Part shown: positions 43,479 to 52,622 of the stretch, piece after piece
Layout of the letters: each line of letters begins with the position of its first letter
Position numbering within the stretch: position 1 is the first letter of the stretch
NCBI GenBank assembly: GCA_964392385.1
Contig: CAYMPR010000001.1
Coordinates: 1-64,000, forward strand
Reading direction: 5' to 3'
Origin: MWEH01 sp964392385
Lineage (GTDB): Bacteria; Bacillota; Clostridia; Christensenellales; DTU072
DNA: 64,000 nt
Made by a program: the position numbers and the translations under genes
Notes under the pieces: generated by a model
Told to the model about the DNA's origin: nothing
Databases searched by the model: none
The model's input: the letters and a program-made list of their open reading frames with translations, nothing else

Positions 43479-44507
43479 ATGAAAAGAAGTGCAATAAAGA
43501 TAAAAGATTTAGTAATTGGAAGTGGAAATAAAATAGCAATTCAGTCGATGACTAATACTAAGACTTCAAATATAGATGAGACTATTAAACAAGTTCATAC
43601 TCTTGAAGCAATAGGTTGCGATATCGTTAGGATATCTGTCCCAGATAAAGCTTCAGCTGAAGCTCTCAAGGTTATTGTAAATAGCACAACTGTGCCAATT
43701 GTGGCAGATATCCATTTTGATAGCAATCTTGCTATTCAGGCAATTTACTCTGGTGCTCATAAAATTAGAATTAATCCATCAAACTTTCCGGCGCTTGAGT
43801 TAGAAAGACTAGTTGGGATTACAAAAGAAAAGCAAATACCTATTAGAGTTGGGGTCAATGAGGGATCCATTAAAGGTAAGGCTAGTGCTTTTGACTTAGC
43901 AAGTTACACACTTGATAATGTTAGTAAACTTGAAAAATTTGGTTTTACAGATATAGTAATATCAGCAAAATCCTCTGACTGTTTAAAGACAATTGAAACA
44001 TATAAAATATTACAAAAAGAATGCTATTATCCTCTACATGTTGGTTTAACGGAAGCAGGAGTAGGGCGTTATGCCGAAGTAAAATCAATATATGTTATTT
44101 CTTCATTAATTAATCTTGGAATAGGCGATACCATAAGAGTTTCCTTGAGCGGAAATCCCGAAAGAGAAGTTTTTTTAGCTAAAGATATTCTTTCTGCAGC
44201 AGGCAAATTAGAGAAACCTTTTGAAATTATTTCTTGTCCAACATGTGCAAGGACTGAAATACCAGTAGAAAATATCGCACTACAATTAGAGAAATTAAAT
44301 ATCAAATTTGCCCAAAAAATTAAAATATCAATAATGGGTTGTATAGTAAATGGCCCTGGCGAGGCCCAAACTGCAAATATTGGTATTTGTGGTGGAAAAG
44401 GATTTTCGATGCTTTATATAGATGGCAAACCTATTAGCAAAATTCCCAATGAAAAAATTTTGGAAACAATAATAACTCAGATAAAAAAATATGAAACAAG
44501 AATATAA
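43479..44507 (+). CDS. ispG: (E)-4-hydroxy-3-methylbut-2-enyl-diphosphate synthase
   Basis: [4Fe-4S] enzyme of the MEP pathway. TIM barrel (RVGVNEGSIKG, PLHVGLTEAGVG) followed by the cluster domain with SCPTCARTE and MGCIVNGPGEA (three cysteine ligands plus the glutamate). 342 residues is normal. Overlaps the next gene by 17 bases. Confidence 0.96.
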   Translation: MKRSAIKIKDLVIGSGNKIAIQSMTNTKTSNIDETIKQVHTLEAIGCDIVRISVPDKASAEALKVIVNSTTVPIVADIHFDSNLAIQAIYSGAHKIRINPSNFPALELERLVGITKEKQIPIRVGVNEGSIKGKASAFDLASYTLDNVSKLEKFGFTDIVISAKSSDCLKTIETYKILQKECYYPLHVGLTEAGVGRYAEVKSIYVISSLINLGIGDTIRVSLSGNPEREVFLAKDILSAAGKLEKPFEIISCPTCARTEIPVENIALQLEKLNIKFAQKIKISIMGCIVNGPGEAQTANIGICGGKGFSMLYIDGKPISKIPNEKILETIITQIKKYETRI

Positions 44508-46032
44508 GTATATAGAAAAACTAAATGATTGCTTGCCCGAGAGGGCTAGAATTTTTAAACTATCAAAGGTTTTTATTGATGGTAACTATATCCTTAATAT
44601 TACTCTTCTAGTGAATTCCAGTGATTACGACAGTAAGCTTAACGATGAGTTGAAAAAGGCAGTGGAAAAGTTTTCGTATTCTATATTACCTGAAGAAAAA
44701 ACAATTAATATAATATACAAAAAAACCATAACAAGTGAAGCACTTATTGTATCTCACTTATTGAGGATAATTTACGATAAACACCCTATCATTGCTCCAC
44801 AGATCCATACCGAAGACATAAATGTTTCTCTTGGTCCTGGTGAAGTCATTGTTAAACTATTTTTGAATAAAGAGACAAAAAACTTTATGATTGCGAATTC
44901 AATTCATTTATCGATAGCTGAAGAATTAGAATCTCAGATAATGGAAGAAGTAAAAGTAATTTTTGGTGAAGACAAAAATACTGATATTTTTATGCCTAGA
45001 AAAGTTGTAAGAGGAGAAAGTGAATCTCTTAACATAAGATTAATTTCGATTAATCAAAAAAAATCATTAATTGGTGCTATATCTAAATCTCCTATATATA
45101 TATCCGATATAGATAAAGATGATTCTCAAACGAAAGTTGTTTGTGGGACTGTTAAGGATATGAGGCAAGGGTATGCGAAAAAATCAGGCAAGTTATGGAT
45201 AACTTTTTCTTTAGATGATTCGACAAGTGTAGTGAAGTGCTTAATGATACCACTAAAAAAACATGTGGATGTTATAAGTAACGAAGTTAAAGCAGGTGTA
45301 AGTTTAGTGGTAGAGGGCAAATACTCTATTTCTTCAAAAAACGAAAAAGGAGAAAAGATTTTTTTTATTGATTACATTGCTACTTGCGATATTGATTATA
45401 GTAGTGTTCATTTAGAAATACCTTATAAACAAGTTGCCACTAACTATATTGTGATAATTCCTCAAGATTATATTGAAGAGGTTCAAGATGATTTTTTCGA
45501 CAATGAAAATGAAGTGAGTGAACTTTTAAGAGGTAACATAGTTGTTTTCGATTTAGAAACTACTGGATTTAATAATGCCGAAGATGAAATAATCGAAATC
45601 GGAGCAGTTAAATTGGAGAATGGCACTTTAACTAAAACTTTCCAGACATTAATTAATCCTGGAATTCACATACCTGATGAAGCTTCTAAAGTTAACAATA
45701 TTTATGATCAAGATGTTTTAGATGCCCCATCTTTTAAAGATGTAATTTCAGACTTTTATAAGTTTTGTTATGGTTGTAAGCTAGTTGCTCATAATGCCCC
45801 CTTCGATATGGGGATGATATCTTTTCACGCAAGAAAATATTCTTATAAGTTTGATAATCAGTGTATTGATACTTTGGGATTAGCACGCAAAACATTAAAA
45901 ATAAAAACTGGGCTGAAATTGGAAGAGCTTAAGAAACGATATAATATTGAAACAGGCACTGCGCATAGAGGACTAAGTGATGCTTTGGCGACTGCAAAGT
46001 TGCTCAAGCTACTATTAAAAGCTAGAAAATAA
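44491..46032 (+). CDS. PolC-derived protein: PolC N-domain, OB fold and DEDDh 3'-5' exonuclease only
   Basis: It occupies the polC position after ispG but is 513 residues instead of about 1440. Residues 1-190 resemble the PolC N-terminal domain; about 200-310 form the OB fold (VVCGTVKDMRQGYAKKSGKL); 346-510 is a DEDDh exonuclease with D354-x-E356 (DLETTG), D439 (HNAPFDMGM) and H492/D497 (HRGLSDA), all intact. The split PHP domain that normally surrounds the exonuclease is missing, as are palm, fingers, thumb and tau-binding regions. The ORF ends cleanly (LLKLLLKARK) and no polymerase fragment follows. It may proofread or process nucleic acid in trans; replication must use a polymerase encoded elsewhere (inference). 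Confidence 0.85.
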   Translation: MKQEYKYIEKLNDCLPERARIFKLSKVFIDGNYILNITLLVNSSDYDSKLNDELKKAVEKFSYSILPEEKTINIIYKKTITSEALIVSHLLRIIYDKHPIIAPQIHTEDINVSLGPGEVIVKLFLNKETKNFMIANSIHLSIAEELESQIMEEVKVIFGEDKNTDIFMPRKVVRGESESLNIRLISINQKKSLIGAISKSPIYISDIDKDDSQTKVVCGTVKDMRQGYAKKSGKLWITFSLDDSTSVVKCLMIPLKKHVDVISNEVKAGVSLVVEGKYSISSKNEKGEKIFFIDYIATCDIDYSSVHLEIPYKQVATNYIVIIPQDYIEEVQDDFFDNENEVSELLRGNIVVFDLETTGFNNAEDEIIEIGAVKLENGTLTKTFQTLINPGIHIPDEASKVNNIYDQDVLDAPSFKDVISDFYKFCYGCKLVAHNAPFDMGMISFHARKYSYKFDNQCIDTLGLARKTLKIKTGLKLEELKKRYNIETGTAHRGLSDALATAKLLKLLLKARK

Positions 46033-46099
46033 TTTAATATGATTGATTAATTAATAGTGAATACCATTTAATAAAGCAAAATAAGTTATAATAATATTT

Positions 46100-49000
46100 A
46101 TGAAAATTAAAAAGATAATAATTTTAATAGTACTTTTATTGTTTGTATCGGCACTAGTTACCTTAGTGGTTTCTTGTGGGAAAACGAGTCAACCAGTGAA
46201 CAAGTCATTGTACATTATTTTCAATGCTAATGGCGGAGAGTTTTTACCAGGACAACCTACTTATAGTGTCTCCGTGCAGCAAGGAGATTCTATAGTGTTA
46301 CCAGAGGTATTACCAACTCGTGATGGCTATGTGTTTATAGATTGGTACTTAAGTGAGGAGTTAAAAGATAGCGACAAGCTAAATATTGCCTTGTTTAAAG
46401 CAGTTGAGGGGAGAACAATTTTCGCCAAATGGGAAAGCGTTGACACATATAAACATTCTATATCCGTTTCCTCTTTTGAGAACGCCAAAATCAATGTGTT
46501 TACTAAACCACGGTCTATCTACCCTGAAATTGTTAATAGAGCATCAAAAGGCACAATTTTAATCTTGGACATTGAAATAACTAATCCAGCATATATGCTA
46601 GAGAAGGGCTCATTAAAAGCCGTCGACATACTTTCAACTAATCAAGATATTATTATTGATGAAAACACTTTGATGTTTGAAATGCCATCATATCCAATAA
46701 CAATTTTGGCAAGATTTGAGAAAAGGCCATTTAACATCGATATCGTGGGAAAAGAAACTTTAAACGGTATGGTTATTATTGGTAGCGAAACTGCAAAACA
46801 AGGAGAAGATGTAACAGTTTTTGCTATTCCAAATATTGGTTTCAAATTAGACGAGATTAAAATATTAGGAAATGGAGAAATTGTTTCAAACAATGTGTTT
46901 ACTATGGGGGCATATGATACTGCCTTAAGTGTTAAGTTCTCTAGAGTTGATAAATATATCAGTTATCCTATAGTAATTAATCAAGTTGAAGGTGCTATGA
47001 TCAAATGCAATGAGGTTATAGCTAATGCTGGAGATTTTATAGCTCTAGATATTGATTTATCTGAAGGATATTATTTAAATTCCTTATTATTAAATGGTCT
47101 TCCCGTTGAAAAAAATGGTTTTGTCATGCCTGAGTCTGAAGCAATCGTTACAGCTATTATATATGAAATTGATCTTTCTGAGAAATTTAATTTATCATTA
47201 GCAGTAAAACCTGAAAACTTAAGTAACCAATATATTTCAATTAAAAATTTTAAGTCAGAGGGATATAGTGCTGGGGAAAAAATAGAGCTTGATACTAATT
47301 CGCTTGGAGAATTTATAATTGATAGCATAGCCGTAAATGGGAAATATTGCTCCCTAAATACTCTATTTATGCCGATGGAAAATGCAGTGTTAACAGTAAG
47401 TCTATCTACTAAAGGTAACATTATAAAAATATCTCAAAATAATACTTTGCAAATAGCCGTATCACACGAATATGCAAATGTTGGCGAAATGGTTAAAATT
47501 GATATTCTTGAACCACTTGATGGCAAAATACTCAACTTGGAATATAGAAAAGAACCTGACGGAGATGTATATTATCAAATACTTGATAATCAATTTGAAA
47601 TGCCCGACTTCCCTATTATTATAACTGCGATTTCAGCGTCTCTAGGTTCAGAGGAAAGGACAATATCAATACAAGCAGCTATTAATGGATATATAGAGGT
47701 TGAAAATGCTAATTTTGGATATGGTTTTAACGAAGTTGTAACTACAAAAATATATCCTGAACTAGGGTCTTGTATTTCTAAACTTTTCTATGTAAATTCA
47801 GAAAAGGAAATGACAGAAGAAAATATTTTCTATGTTTTTAAAACAAAGGATGTCAAAGTAGGGCTAGATTCTATTAGTTTTACTATGCCTAATTTTAATA
47901 TAAAATTGTACGCTGAATTTAAGAAATATCATTCAATTAATCCTTTTGAAAATGAAAAGCTTATTATATATCCAGAAAGGGAACTTGCCTTCGAGGGAGA
48001 TGATATATATGTTTACGCATTTGCTAGAAACAATTATGATTTGTCAGCATTTACTATTACGCAAAACAATGTCGAAATAGATATTTCGATGTATTTTACG
48101 ATGGGGAACATAGATGTTGAATTAAATTATTTTAATAAAACTTCAGCAAATCAAATTCAATACGATATAATAATTAACTCTTTCGAAAATGGAAAAATTG
48201 AAGGGCCCTCTAGAGCAAAAGTTGGCTCATTGGTTCCTTTAAACATCCTTCCCGCTAAAGGCTACTCATTATATTCCTTGAAAATAAAGAAATCCTCAGA
48301 TCTTGATAGCGTAGCAACAGAAATTGTCGACACCTTTATTATGCCAAACTATAAAGTATCAATCCTTGCCCAATTTCGTTATATTGAAGGAACTAATAGC
48401 TTTTCTTTATCAAAAGCTTATCAAGAGAAAAAGAGCAATTATTTTAATGATTTCGGGATTTATTTAAGATATTTCGATAATTTAACTAGCATATCAACTC
48501 TGTTTAATGCAAGTCCGCAGATTTTGAATATATCAGCATATATTGAGGCAGTTCTTTTAGGCGAAACCAACTGGGGAACTTCATTTTATATCATTGAGAC
48601 CAATAGACCTACAATGCTAAATTCTTTAGGACAAGTTTTTTCTAATTATTTTAAGAATGATATAGGTGAAATAATAGATTGTGAGCTTTTTAATGGTTAT
48701 ATCACTATTTCAGTAGGTGGAGTAGCTGAAGAAGATTACCTATTGGTAAAAAATGGACTTCATCTATGTGATGGTAGATATTATGTTTTTGAAAAACTTG
48801 ATGGTACTTATGGTATTTATAGAAGTTTAATAAATTATCCATTTGAAATTATCCCCTCATATTTTAAGGAAACAGGAAAAATTCCTCGAATTATAAGTTA
48901 TTTGGGGAAAAATACTTATCCAAACGGAAATGGGATTAAGGGAATTTATCTCGCAAATATAAGGACTTTGGCGGATTTTTCGCTAAGCAATTTATCCCTT

Positions 49001-49687
49001 GTAGAAGAACTTGACTTAACACAAATTACTCGTATTGGTATAGGGGTGTTCAGGGGTAGTCGTTCATTGAATAAAGTATATATTGGCTCTGAAAACAACA
49101 AATATATAGTAGATGCTGGCGCTATATATACAAAAAACAAACAGACTCTTATTCTTTACCCTTCAGGAAGAATTGATTCAACATTTACAATTGCTTTTGG
49201 GGTAGTCAATATTAACGACTATGCATTTTATGAAGCTATTAATTTATCCAATATATATTTCCAAAGTAATAAAAAAATTAACTCAATCGGAGATAGCGCT
49301 TTTTGGGGGTGTTCTTCTTTATCTAATATACAGGTTGTTGCTATGAACCCTGAAACAACTGCAACTGCAGATCTTAACAATATACTTAGTGATGGTTCAA
49401 GAATCGGGGATTATTCTTTTGCTAATACCAAAGGAATAAGAAGATATAATATTAGTTGTGTTGATAGGGTAGGCAATAGCGCTTTTGAGTGGGATGGTTC
49501 TTTGGAATTAACAATTGACATATCATTAAAAGAGAATAATTGTATACTAAGCTATTTGGAGCCTATATACATAGAGGGTGAGGAACCTTATGTTAACTTA
49601 AAAATAATATTACACCCAATAATGTTAAATGATTATTTAAACAATAATATTTGGAATATATATGAATTTGCCTTTGTTGTGGATTGA
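46100..49687 (+). CDS. Giant surface lipoprotein with InlB-type and BspA-type leucine-rich repeats
   Basis: 1195 residues. Signal peptide with lipobox VVS-C (Cys at 26). An InlB B-repeat (Flg_new type) follows at about 38-112 (FNANGGEF...GYVFIDWYL...TIFAKWE). A long series of 70-90-residue beta repeats then recurs with 'FxMPxxxxxIxAxF'-like endings (FEMPSYPITILARF, FIMPNYKVSILAQF, FTMPNFNIKLYAEF). The C-terminal part (about 940-1130) carries BspA/LRR_5 repeats (SLVEELDLTQITRIGIGVF, INDYAFYEAINLSNI, IGDSAFWGCSSLSNI). Probably an adhesin. No Shine-Dalgarno is visible; TATAAT lies 8 bases before the ATG. Confidence 0.85.
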   Translation: MKIKKIIILIVLLLFVSALVTLVVSCGKTSQPVNKSLYIIFNANGGEFLPGQPTYSVSVQQGDSIVLPEVLPTRDGYVFIDWYLSEELKDSDKLNIALFKAVEGRTIFAKWESVDTYKHSISVSSFENAKINVFTKPRSIYPEIVNRASKGTILILDIEITNPAYMLEKGSLKAVDILSTNQDIIIDENTLMFEMPSYPITILARFEKRPFNIDIVGKETLNGMVIIGSETAKQGEDVTVFAIPNIGFKLDEIKILGNGEIVSNNVFTMGAYDTALSVKFSRVDKYISYPIVINQVEGAMIKCNEVIANAGDFIALDIDLSEGYYLNSLLLNGLPVEKNGFVMPESEAIVTAIIYEIDLSEKFNLSLAVKPENLSNQYISIKNFKSEGYSAGEKIELDTNSLGEFIIDSIAVNGKYCSLNTLFMPMENAVLTVSLSTKGNIIKISQNNTLQIAVSHEYANVGEMVKIDILEPLDGKILNLEYRKEPDGDVYYQILDNQFEMPDFPIIITAISASLGSEERTISIQAAINGYIEVENANFGYGFNEVVTTKIYPELGSCISKLFYVNSEKEMTEENIFYVFKTKDVKVGLDSISFTMPNFNIKLYAEFKKYHSINPFENEKLIIYPERELAFEGDDIYVYAFARNNYDLSAFTITQNNVEIDISMYFTMGNIDVELNYFNKTSANQIQYDIIINSFENGKIEGPSRAKVGSLVPLNILPAKGYSLYSLKIKKSSDLDSVATEIVDTFIMPNYKVSILAQFRYIEGTNSFSLSKAYQEKKSNYFNDFGIYLRYFDNLTSISTLFNASPQILNISAYIEAVLLGETNWGTSFYIIETNRPTMLNSLGQVFSNYFKNDIGEIIDCELFNGYITISVGGVAEEDYLLVKNGLHLCDGRYYVFEKLDGTYGIYRSLINYPFEIIPSYFKETGKIPRIISYLGKNTYPNGNGIKGIYLANIRTLADFSLSNLSLVEELDLTQITRIGIGVFRGSRSLNKVYIGSENNKYIVDAGAIYTKNKQTLILYPSGRIDSTFTIAFGVVNINDYAFYEAINLSNIYFQSNKKINSIGDSAFWGCSSLSNIQVVAMNPETTATADLNNILSDGSRIGDYSFANTKGIRRYNISCVDRVGNSAFEWDGSLELTIDISLKENNCILSYLEPIYIEGEEPYVNLKIILHPIMLNDYLNNNIWNIYEFAFVVD

Positions 49688-49693
49688 GGGAAA

Positions 49694-50398
49694 ATGGAAA
49701 GCTTAAGAAAAGAAGAAATAATTAATAACATAAGAAATATTGAATGCACTGTTGATAGGGCTTTATTAGAAAGCAATAATATAGAGATAGATAATTTTGA
49801 GATAATCATTGCCTCTAAGCATCAGAGGATTGATGAGATGGTTTTCGCAAAATCATTGTTTAAGAAAAATAGCGTTTTTGGTGAGAATATTGCTCAAGAA
49901 TTAAGAGATAAGTATATACCTTCGCAGGTTTTTGATTTCATCGGAAATATTCAGACAAATAAGATAAAATATCTTGTTGGGAAAACTAGATTGATTCAAA
50001 GCGTAGATAATCTATGCACCTGTGATGAAATTCAACGGTTATGTGAAAAAAAAGGCATCTTTCAAAATATTCTAGTACAAATTAACGCCGGTAACGAAGC
50101 TAGCAAAGGTGGCATTAGAATTGAAGAAGCTTCTAAATTGATCGACTCAATTAAAATGTATAACAAAATTATAGCAAAAGGGCTTATGATAGTTACTCCT
50201 CTTGCAATTAACCAAAGTAGCCTTATAGAGTATTTTAAATCATCAAAACAACTTTTTGACTCAATTAAAAAGAATATATCTACTTTCCAACACTTATCTA
50301 TGGGTATGACAAACGATTATCTTACCGCAATTTTAAATGGTTCAAACATGGTTAGGCTTGGTCGTGCGATTTTCGGCGAAAGATATATAAAACGCTAG
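49694..50398 (+). CDS. YggS/ProSC-type PLP homeostasis protein
   Basis: Single-domain alanine-racemase-fold protein that binds pyridoxal phosphate without known catalysis. PLP lysine in IIASKHQRI, 'FGENIAQEL', 'FDFIGNIQTNKIKYLV', 'LSMGMTNDYLTAILNGSNMV' and RLGRAIFGER. In Firmicutes the gene normally sits near sepF/ylmG/divIVA; here it is next to lspA. Confidence 0.92.
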   Translation: MESLRKEEIINNIRNIECTVDRALLESNNIEIDNFEIIIASKHQRIDEMVFAKSLFKKNSVFGENIAQELRDKYIPSQVFDFIGNIQTNKIKYLVGKTRLIQSVDNLCTCDEIQRLCEKKGIFQNILVQINAGNEASKGGIRIEEASKLIDSIKMYNKIIAKGLMIVTPLAINQSSLIEYFKSSKQLFDSIKKNISTFQHLSMGMTNDYLTAILNGSNMVRLGRAIFGERYIKR

Positions 50399-50490
50399 AA
50401 ATAATTGTTATTGCAAAATTGTATTCCCGAAAATACGCTAATATAGAATAAAATGAAATATTTGCCTATTTTTATACTTTTATAATTAAT

Positions 50491-50519
50491 TTGATTATTT
50501 GATTATATTTGCATATAAT
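50491..50519 (+). promoter_or_regulatory. Promoter directly abutting lspA
   Basis: TTGATT (50491-50496), 17-base spacer, TATAAT (50514-50519). The predicted start of transcription is at about 50526, next to the ATG at 50527, so the mRNA would be leaderless. Confidence 0.5.
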
Positions 50520-50526
50520 AATGACT

Positions 50527-51030
50527 ATGAAGAAATTAATTTTTAAATTAAGCCTTGAATTTTTGTTGATAATCTTATTGATAACTTTAGATTTACTAAC
50601 AAAAATATATATTTATGGACCTATTAATTTAAGTGGTGTAGATATTATTTTAATCAAGGATGTTTTAAGATTTACCTCGGTAGAAAATACAGGAGCCTCT
50701 TTTGGGATATTTTCAGATCATACTCTGATTCTATCTATTGTTTCTCTAATTACAGTAATTGGTGCAATTGTTGCGCAGATATTAACAGCCAAACAGTTTA
50801 ATAAGCCATTATTTAGAATTTCATTATCTTTGATAATTGCAGGTGGAATTGGTAATCTTGTTGATAGATTTTCATTTGGATTTGTTAGAGATTTTATTTA
50901 TTTTGAATTGATTGATTTTGCGGTATTTAATATTGCTGATTCTTGTCTAACAATTGGTTGTATATTATTAATTATATTCATTATTTTCGACTATGGTCAC
51001 TCGGCCTTTAAAAAGGATAAGGGAGAATAA
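50527..51030 (+). CDS. lspA: Lipoprotein signal peptidase
   Basis: Four-helix membrane aspartic protease that processes prolipoproteins, such as those at 34111 and 46100. Catalytic aspartates in 'GNLVDRFSFGFVRDF' and 'FNIADSCLTIG'; VENTGASFGIF is the conserved loop. ATG 50527 or 50521 are both possible; neither has a Shine-Dalgarno. Confidence 0.94.
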   Translation: MKKLIFKLSLEFLLIILLITLDLLTKIYIYGPINLSGVDIILIKDVLRFTSVENTGASFGIFSDHTLILSIVSLITVIGAIVAQILTAKQFNKPLFRISLSLIIAGGIGNLVDRFSFGFVRDFIYFELIDFAVFNIADSCLTIGCILLIIFIIFDYGHSAFKKDKGE

Positions 51031-51034
51031 TTTT

Positions 51035-51946
51035 GTGGAAACCAAAGTTTTATTTGTTACCGAAGAAAATAGTGGTAAAAGGCTAGATGTCTTTATCTCA
51101 TCTAATGAGAAAACAATTAGTAGAAATAGAGCTCAAAATATTATTGCAAGAGGGCTTGTTTCGAAAAACGAAATTGTGTTAGATAAGCCAAGTTATATCG
51201 TTAAGTTTAATGATTATATAAAAGTAGTTATTGAAGAACCAATAATTCTTTCTGCAAAGCCACAAGATATACCATTAGACATTATTTATGAAGATTCCGA
51301 ACTTTTAGTAATTAATAAAGCTCGTGGTATGGTCGTGCACCCAGCTTTAGGAAACCCCGATGGCACATTAGTCAATGCTTTGATGAATAGAGTTACTTCT
51401 TTATCTAGTATCAATGGTGTTATTAGACCGGGTATTGTTCATAGACTTGATAAAAACACCACAGGTTTAATGGTTGTTGCCAAAAATGATGCAGCTCACA
51501 ATAATTTGTCCTCACAATTTTCGAAAAGGACTATGAAAAAGATATATGTTGGACTTGTAGAAGGGAAAATTGACTTAGAAGAAGGAATTATTGAAATGCC
51601 TATTGCTAGAAATACTAATGGTGATAGGAAGAAAATGACTGTAAATAACAATGGTAGATATGCAAAAACTAGCTATAAAGTAATTGAAAAATTCAGTTCT
51701 TATACTTTACTTGAGTTTACTCTTCATACTGGAAGGACACATCAAATAAGAGTACATTGTAAATTCATTAACCATCCTATTGTTGGTGATCCATTGTATG
51801 GAAAACCTACTAAATTAATAGTCGATGGACAATTGTTACACTCCTTCTACCTAGAGTTTTCCCACCCCTTAACTGGCGAAAGAATGGGATTTAAAAAGGA
51901 AATACCTGATGATTTTAAAAGAGTTCTTGATTTAATAAGAAAATGA
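51035..51946 (+). CDS. RluD-type 23S rRNA pseudouridine synthase
   Basis: S4 domain (about residues 12-65: LDVFISSNEKTISRNRAQNI) followed by the RluA catalytic domain with PGIVHRLDKNTTGLMVVAK and 'TLHTGRTHQIRVH'. GTG 51035 is preferred, with AAGGGAGAA 6-7 bases upstream and placed after the lspA stop; the longer ATG 50993 lies within lspA. Usual neighbour of lspA. Confidence 0.93.
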   Translation: METKVLFVTEENSGKRLDVFISSNEKTISRNRAQNIIARGLVSKNEIVLDKPSYIVKFNDYIKVVIEEPIILSAKPQDIPLDIIYEDSELLVINKARGMVVHPALGNPDGTLVNALMNRVTSLSSINGVIRPGIVHRLDKNTTGLMVVAKNDAAHNNLSSQFSKRTMKKIYVGLVEGKIDLEEGIIEMPIARNTNGDRKKMTVNNNGRYAKTSYKVIEKFSSYTLLEFTLHTGRTHQIRVHCKFINHPIVGDPLYGKPTKLIVDGQLLHSFYLEFSHPLTGERMGFKKEIPDDFKRVLDLIRK

Positions 51947-52025
51947 TTATATGTATTTTGAACTCCCATTAAGATTAGATATCCCCTTTTTTGCTAAATG
52001 AGGCTTCGTTAAAGCATGAAAACAC

Positions 52026-52054
52026 TTGTCATTTATATAAATACATGATAATAT
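52026..52054 (+). promoter_or_regulatory. Promoter of the rimP-nusA-infB operon
   Basis: TTGTCA (52026-52031), 17-base spacer, TAATAT (52049-52054). Predicted leader of about 75 bases. Confidence 0.55.
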
Positions 52055-52080
52055 AGTCTTGCTTTAATAATATGATTGGT

Positions 52081-52103
52081 AGAGTGGTCGTTTGGCCACT
52101 CTT
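52081..52103 (+). promoter_or_regulatory. Hairpin in the rimP leader (possible attenuator)
   Basis: AGAGTGG (52081-52087) pairs with CCACTCT (52096-52102), followed by TATTTATT. It lies between the promoter and rimP, so it may give NusA-sensitive attenuation. It could also be the terminator of the upstream rluD transcript. Confidence 0.5.
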
Positions 52104-52134
52104 ATTTATTGAATAGGAGTTATAAATAGATTAA

Positions 52135-52593
52135 ATGGACTGTGAAAACTTAAAAAATAATGCAGAGAAATATATTAATCCTATCATTGAAGAAATGGGC
52201 TATGAGATTGTAGAAGTTAAATGTGAAATACTTAATAAGCAGAAAACTCTTACTTTCTATGTATATTCTATTGACGGAATTACTCTAGATGACTGCTTAA
52301 AAATTAACGATAGATTGATATTACCTTTAGAAGAATTGGACATATCAAAAGGAGAGGATTATGTTTTGAATATTTCTTCCCCAGGCCTTGATAGACCAAT
52401 TGTTACAAATGATGATTATAGAAGAAATATAAACACAAAGGTAGACATAGTAAAAAATAAAAGTAAAAATAAAATTGTTGGTATTTTAAAAGAATTTGAT
52501 GATATTTCATTAACAATTTTAAATTCCCAAGGCAACCTAGTAAAAATTGAAAGGGCGGAAATACAATCAATACTGCCACATATAGAATTTTAA
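52135..52593 (+). CDS. rimP: Ribosome maturation factor RimP
   Basis: 30S assembly factor. 'PIIEEMGYEIVEVKCE', 'LTFYVYSIDGITLDDCLKIN' and 'YVLNISSPGLDRPI' are the family motifs. The best AGGAG (52115-52119) is 15 bases from the ATG, an unusually long spacing, and no better start is seen. Confidence 0.95.
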   Translation: MDCENLKNNAEKYINPIIEEMGYEIVEVKCEILNKQKTLTFYVYSIDGITLDDCLKINDRLILPLEELDISKGEDYVLNISSPGLDRPIVTNDDYRRNINTKVDIVKNKSKNKIVGILKEFDDISLTILNSQGNLVKIERAEIQSILPHIEF

Positions 52594-52622
52594 AATCAAC
52601 AAATATTGGAGGAAAGAATAGA

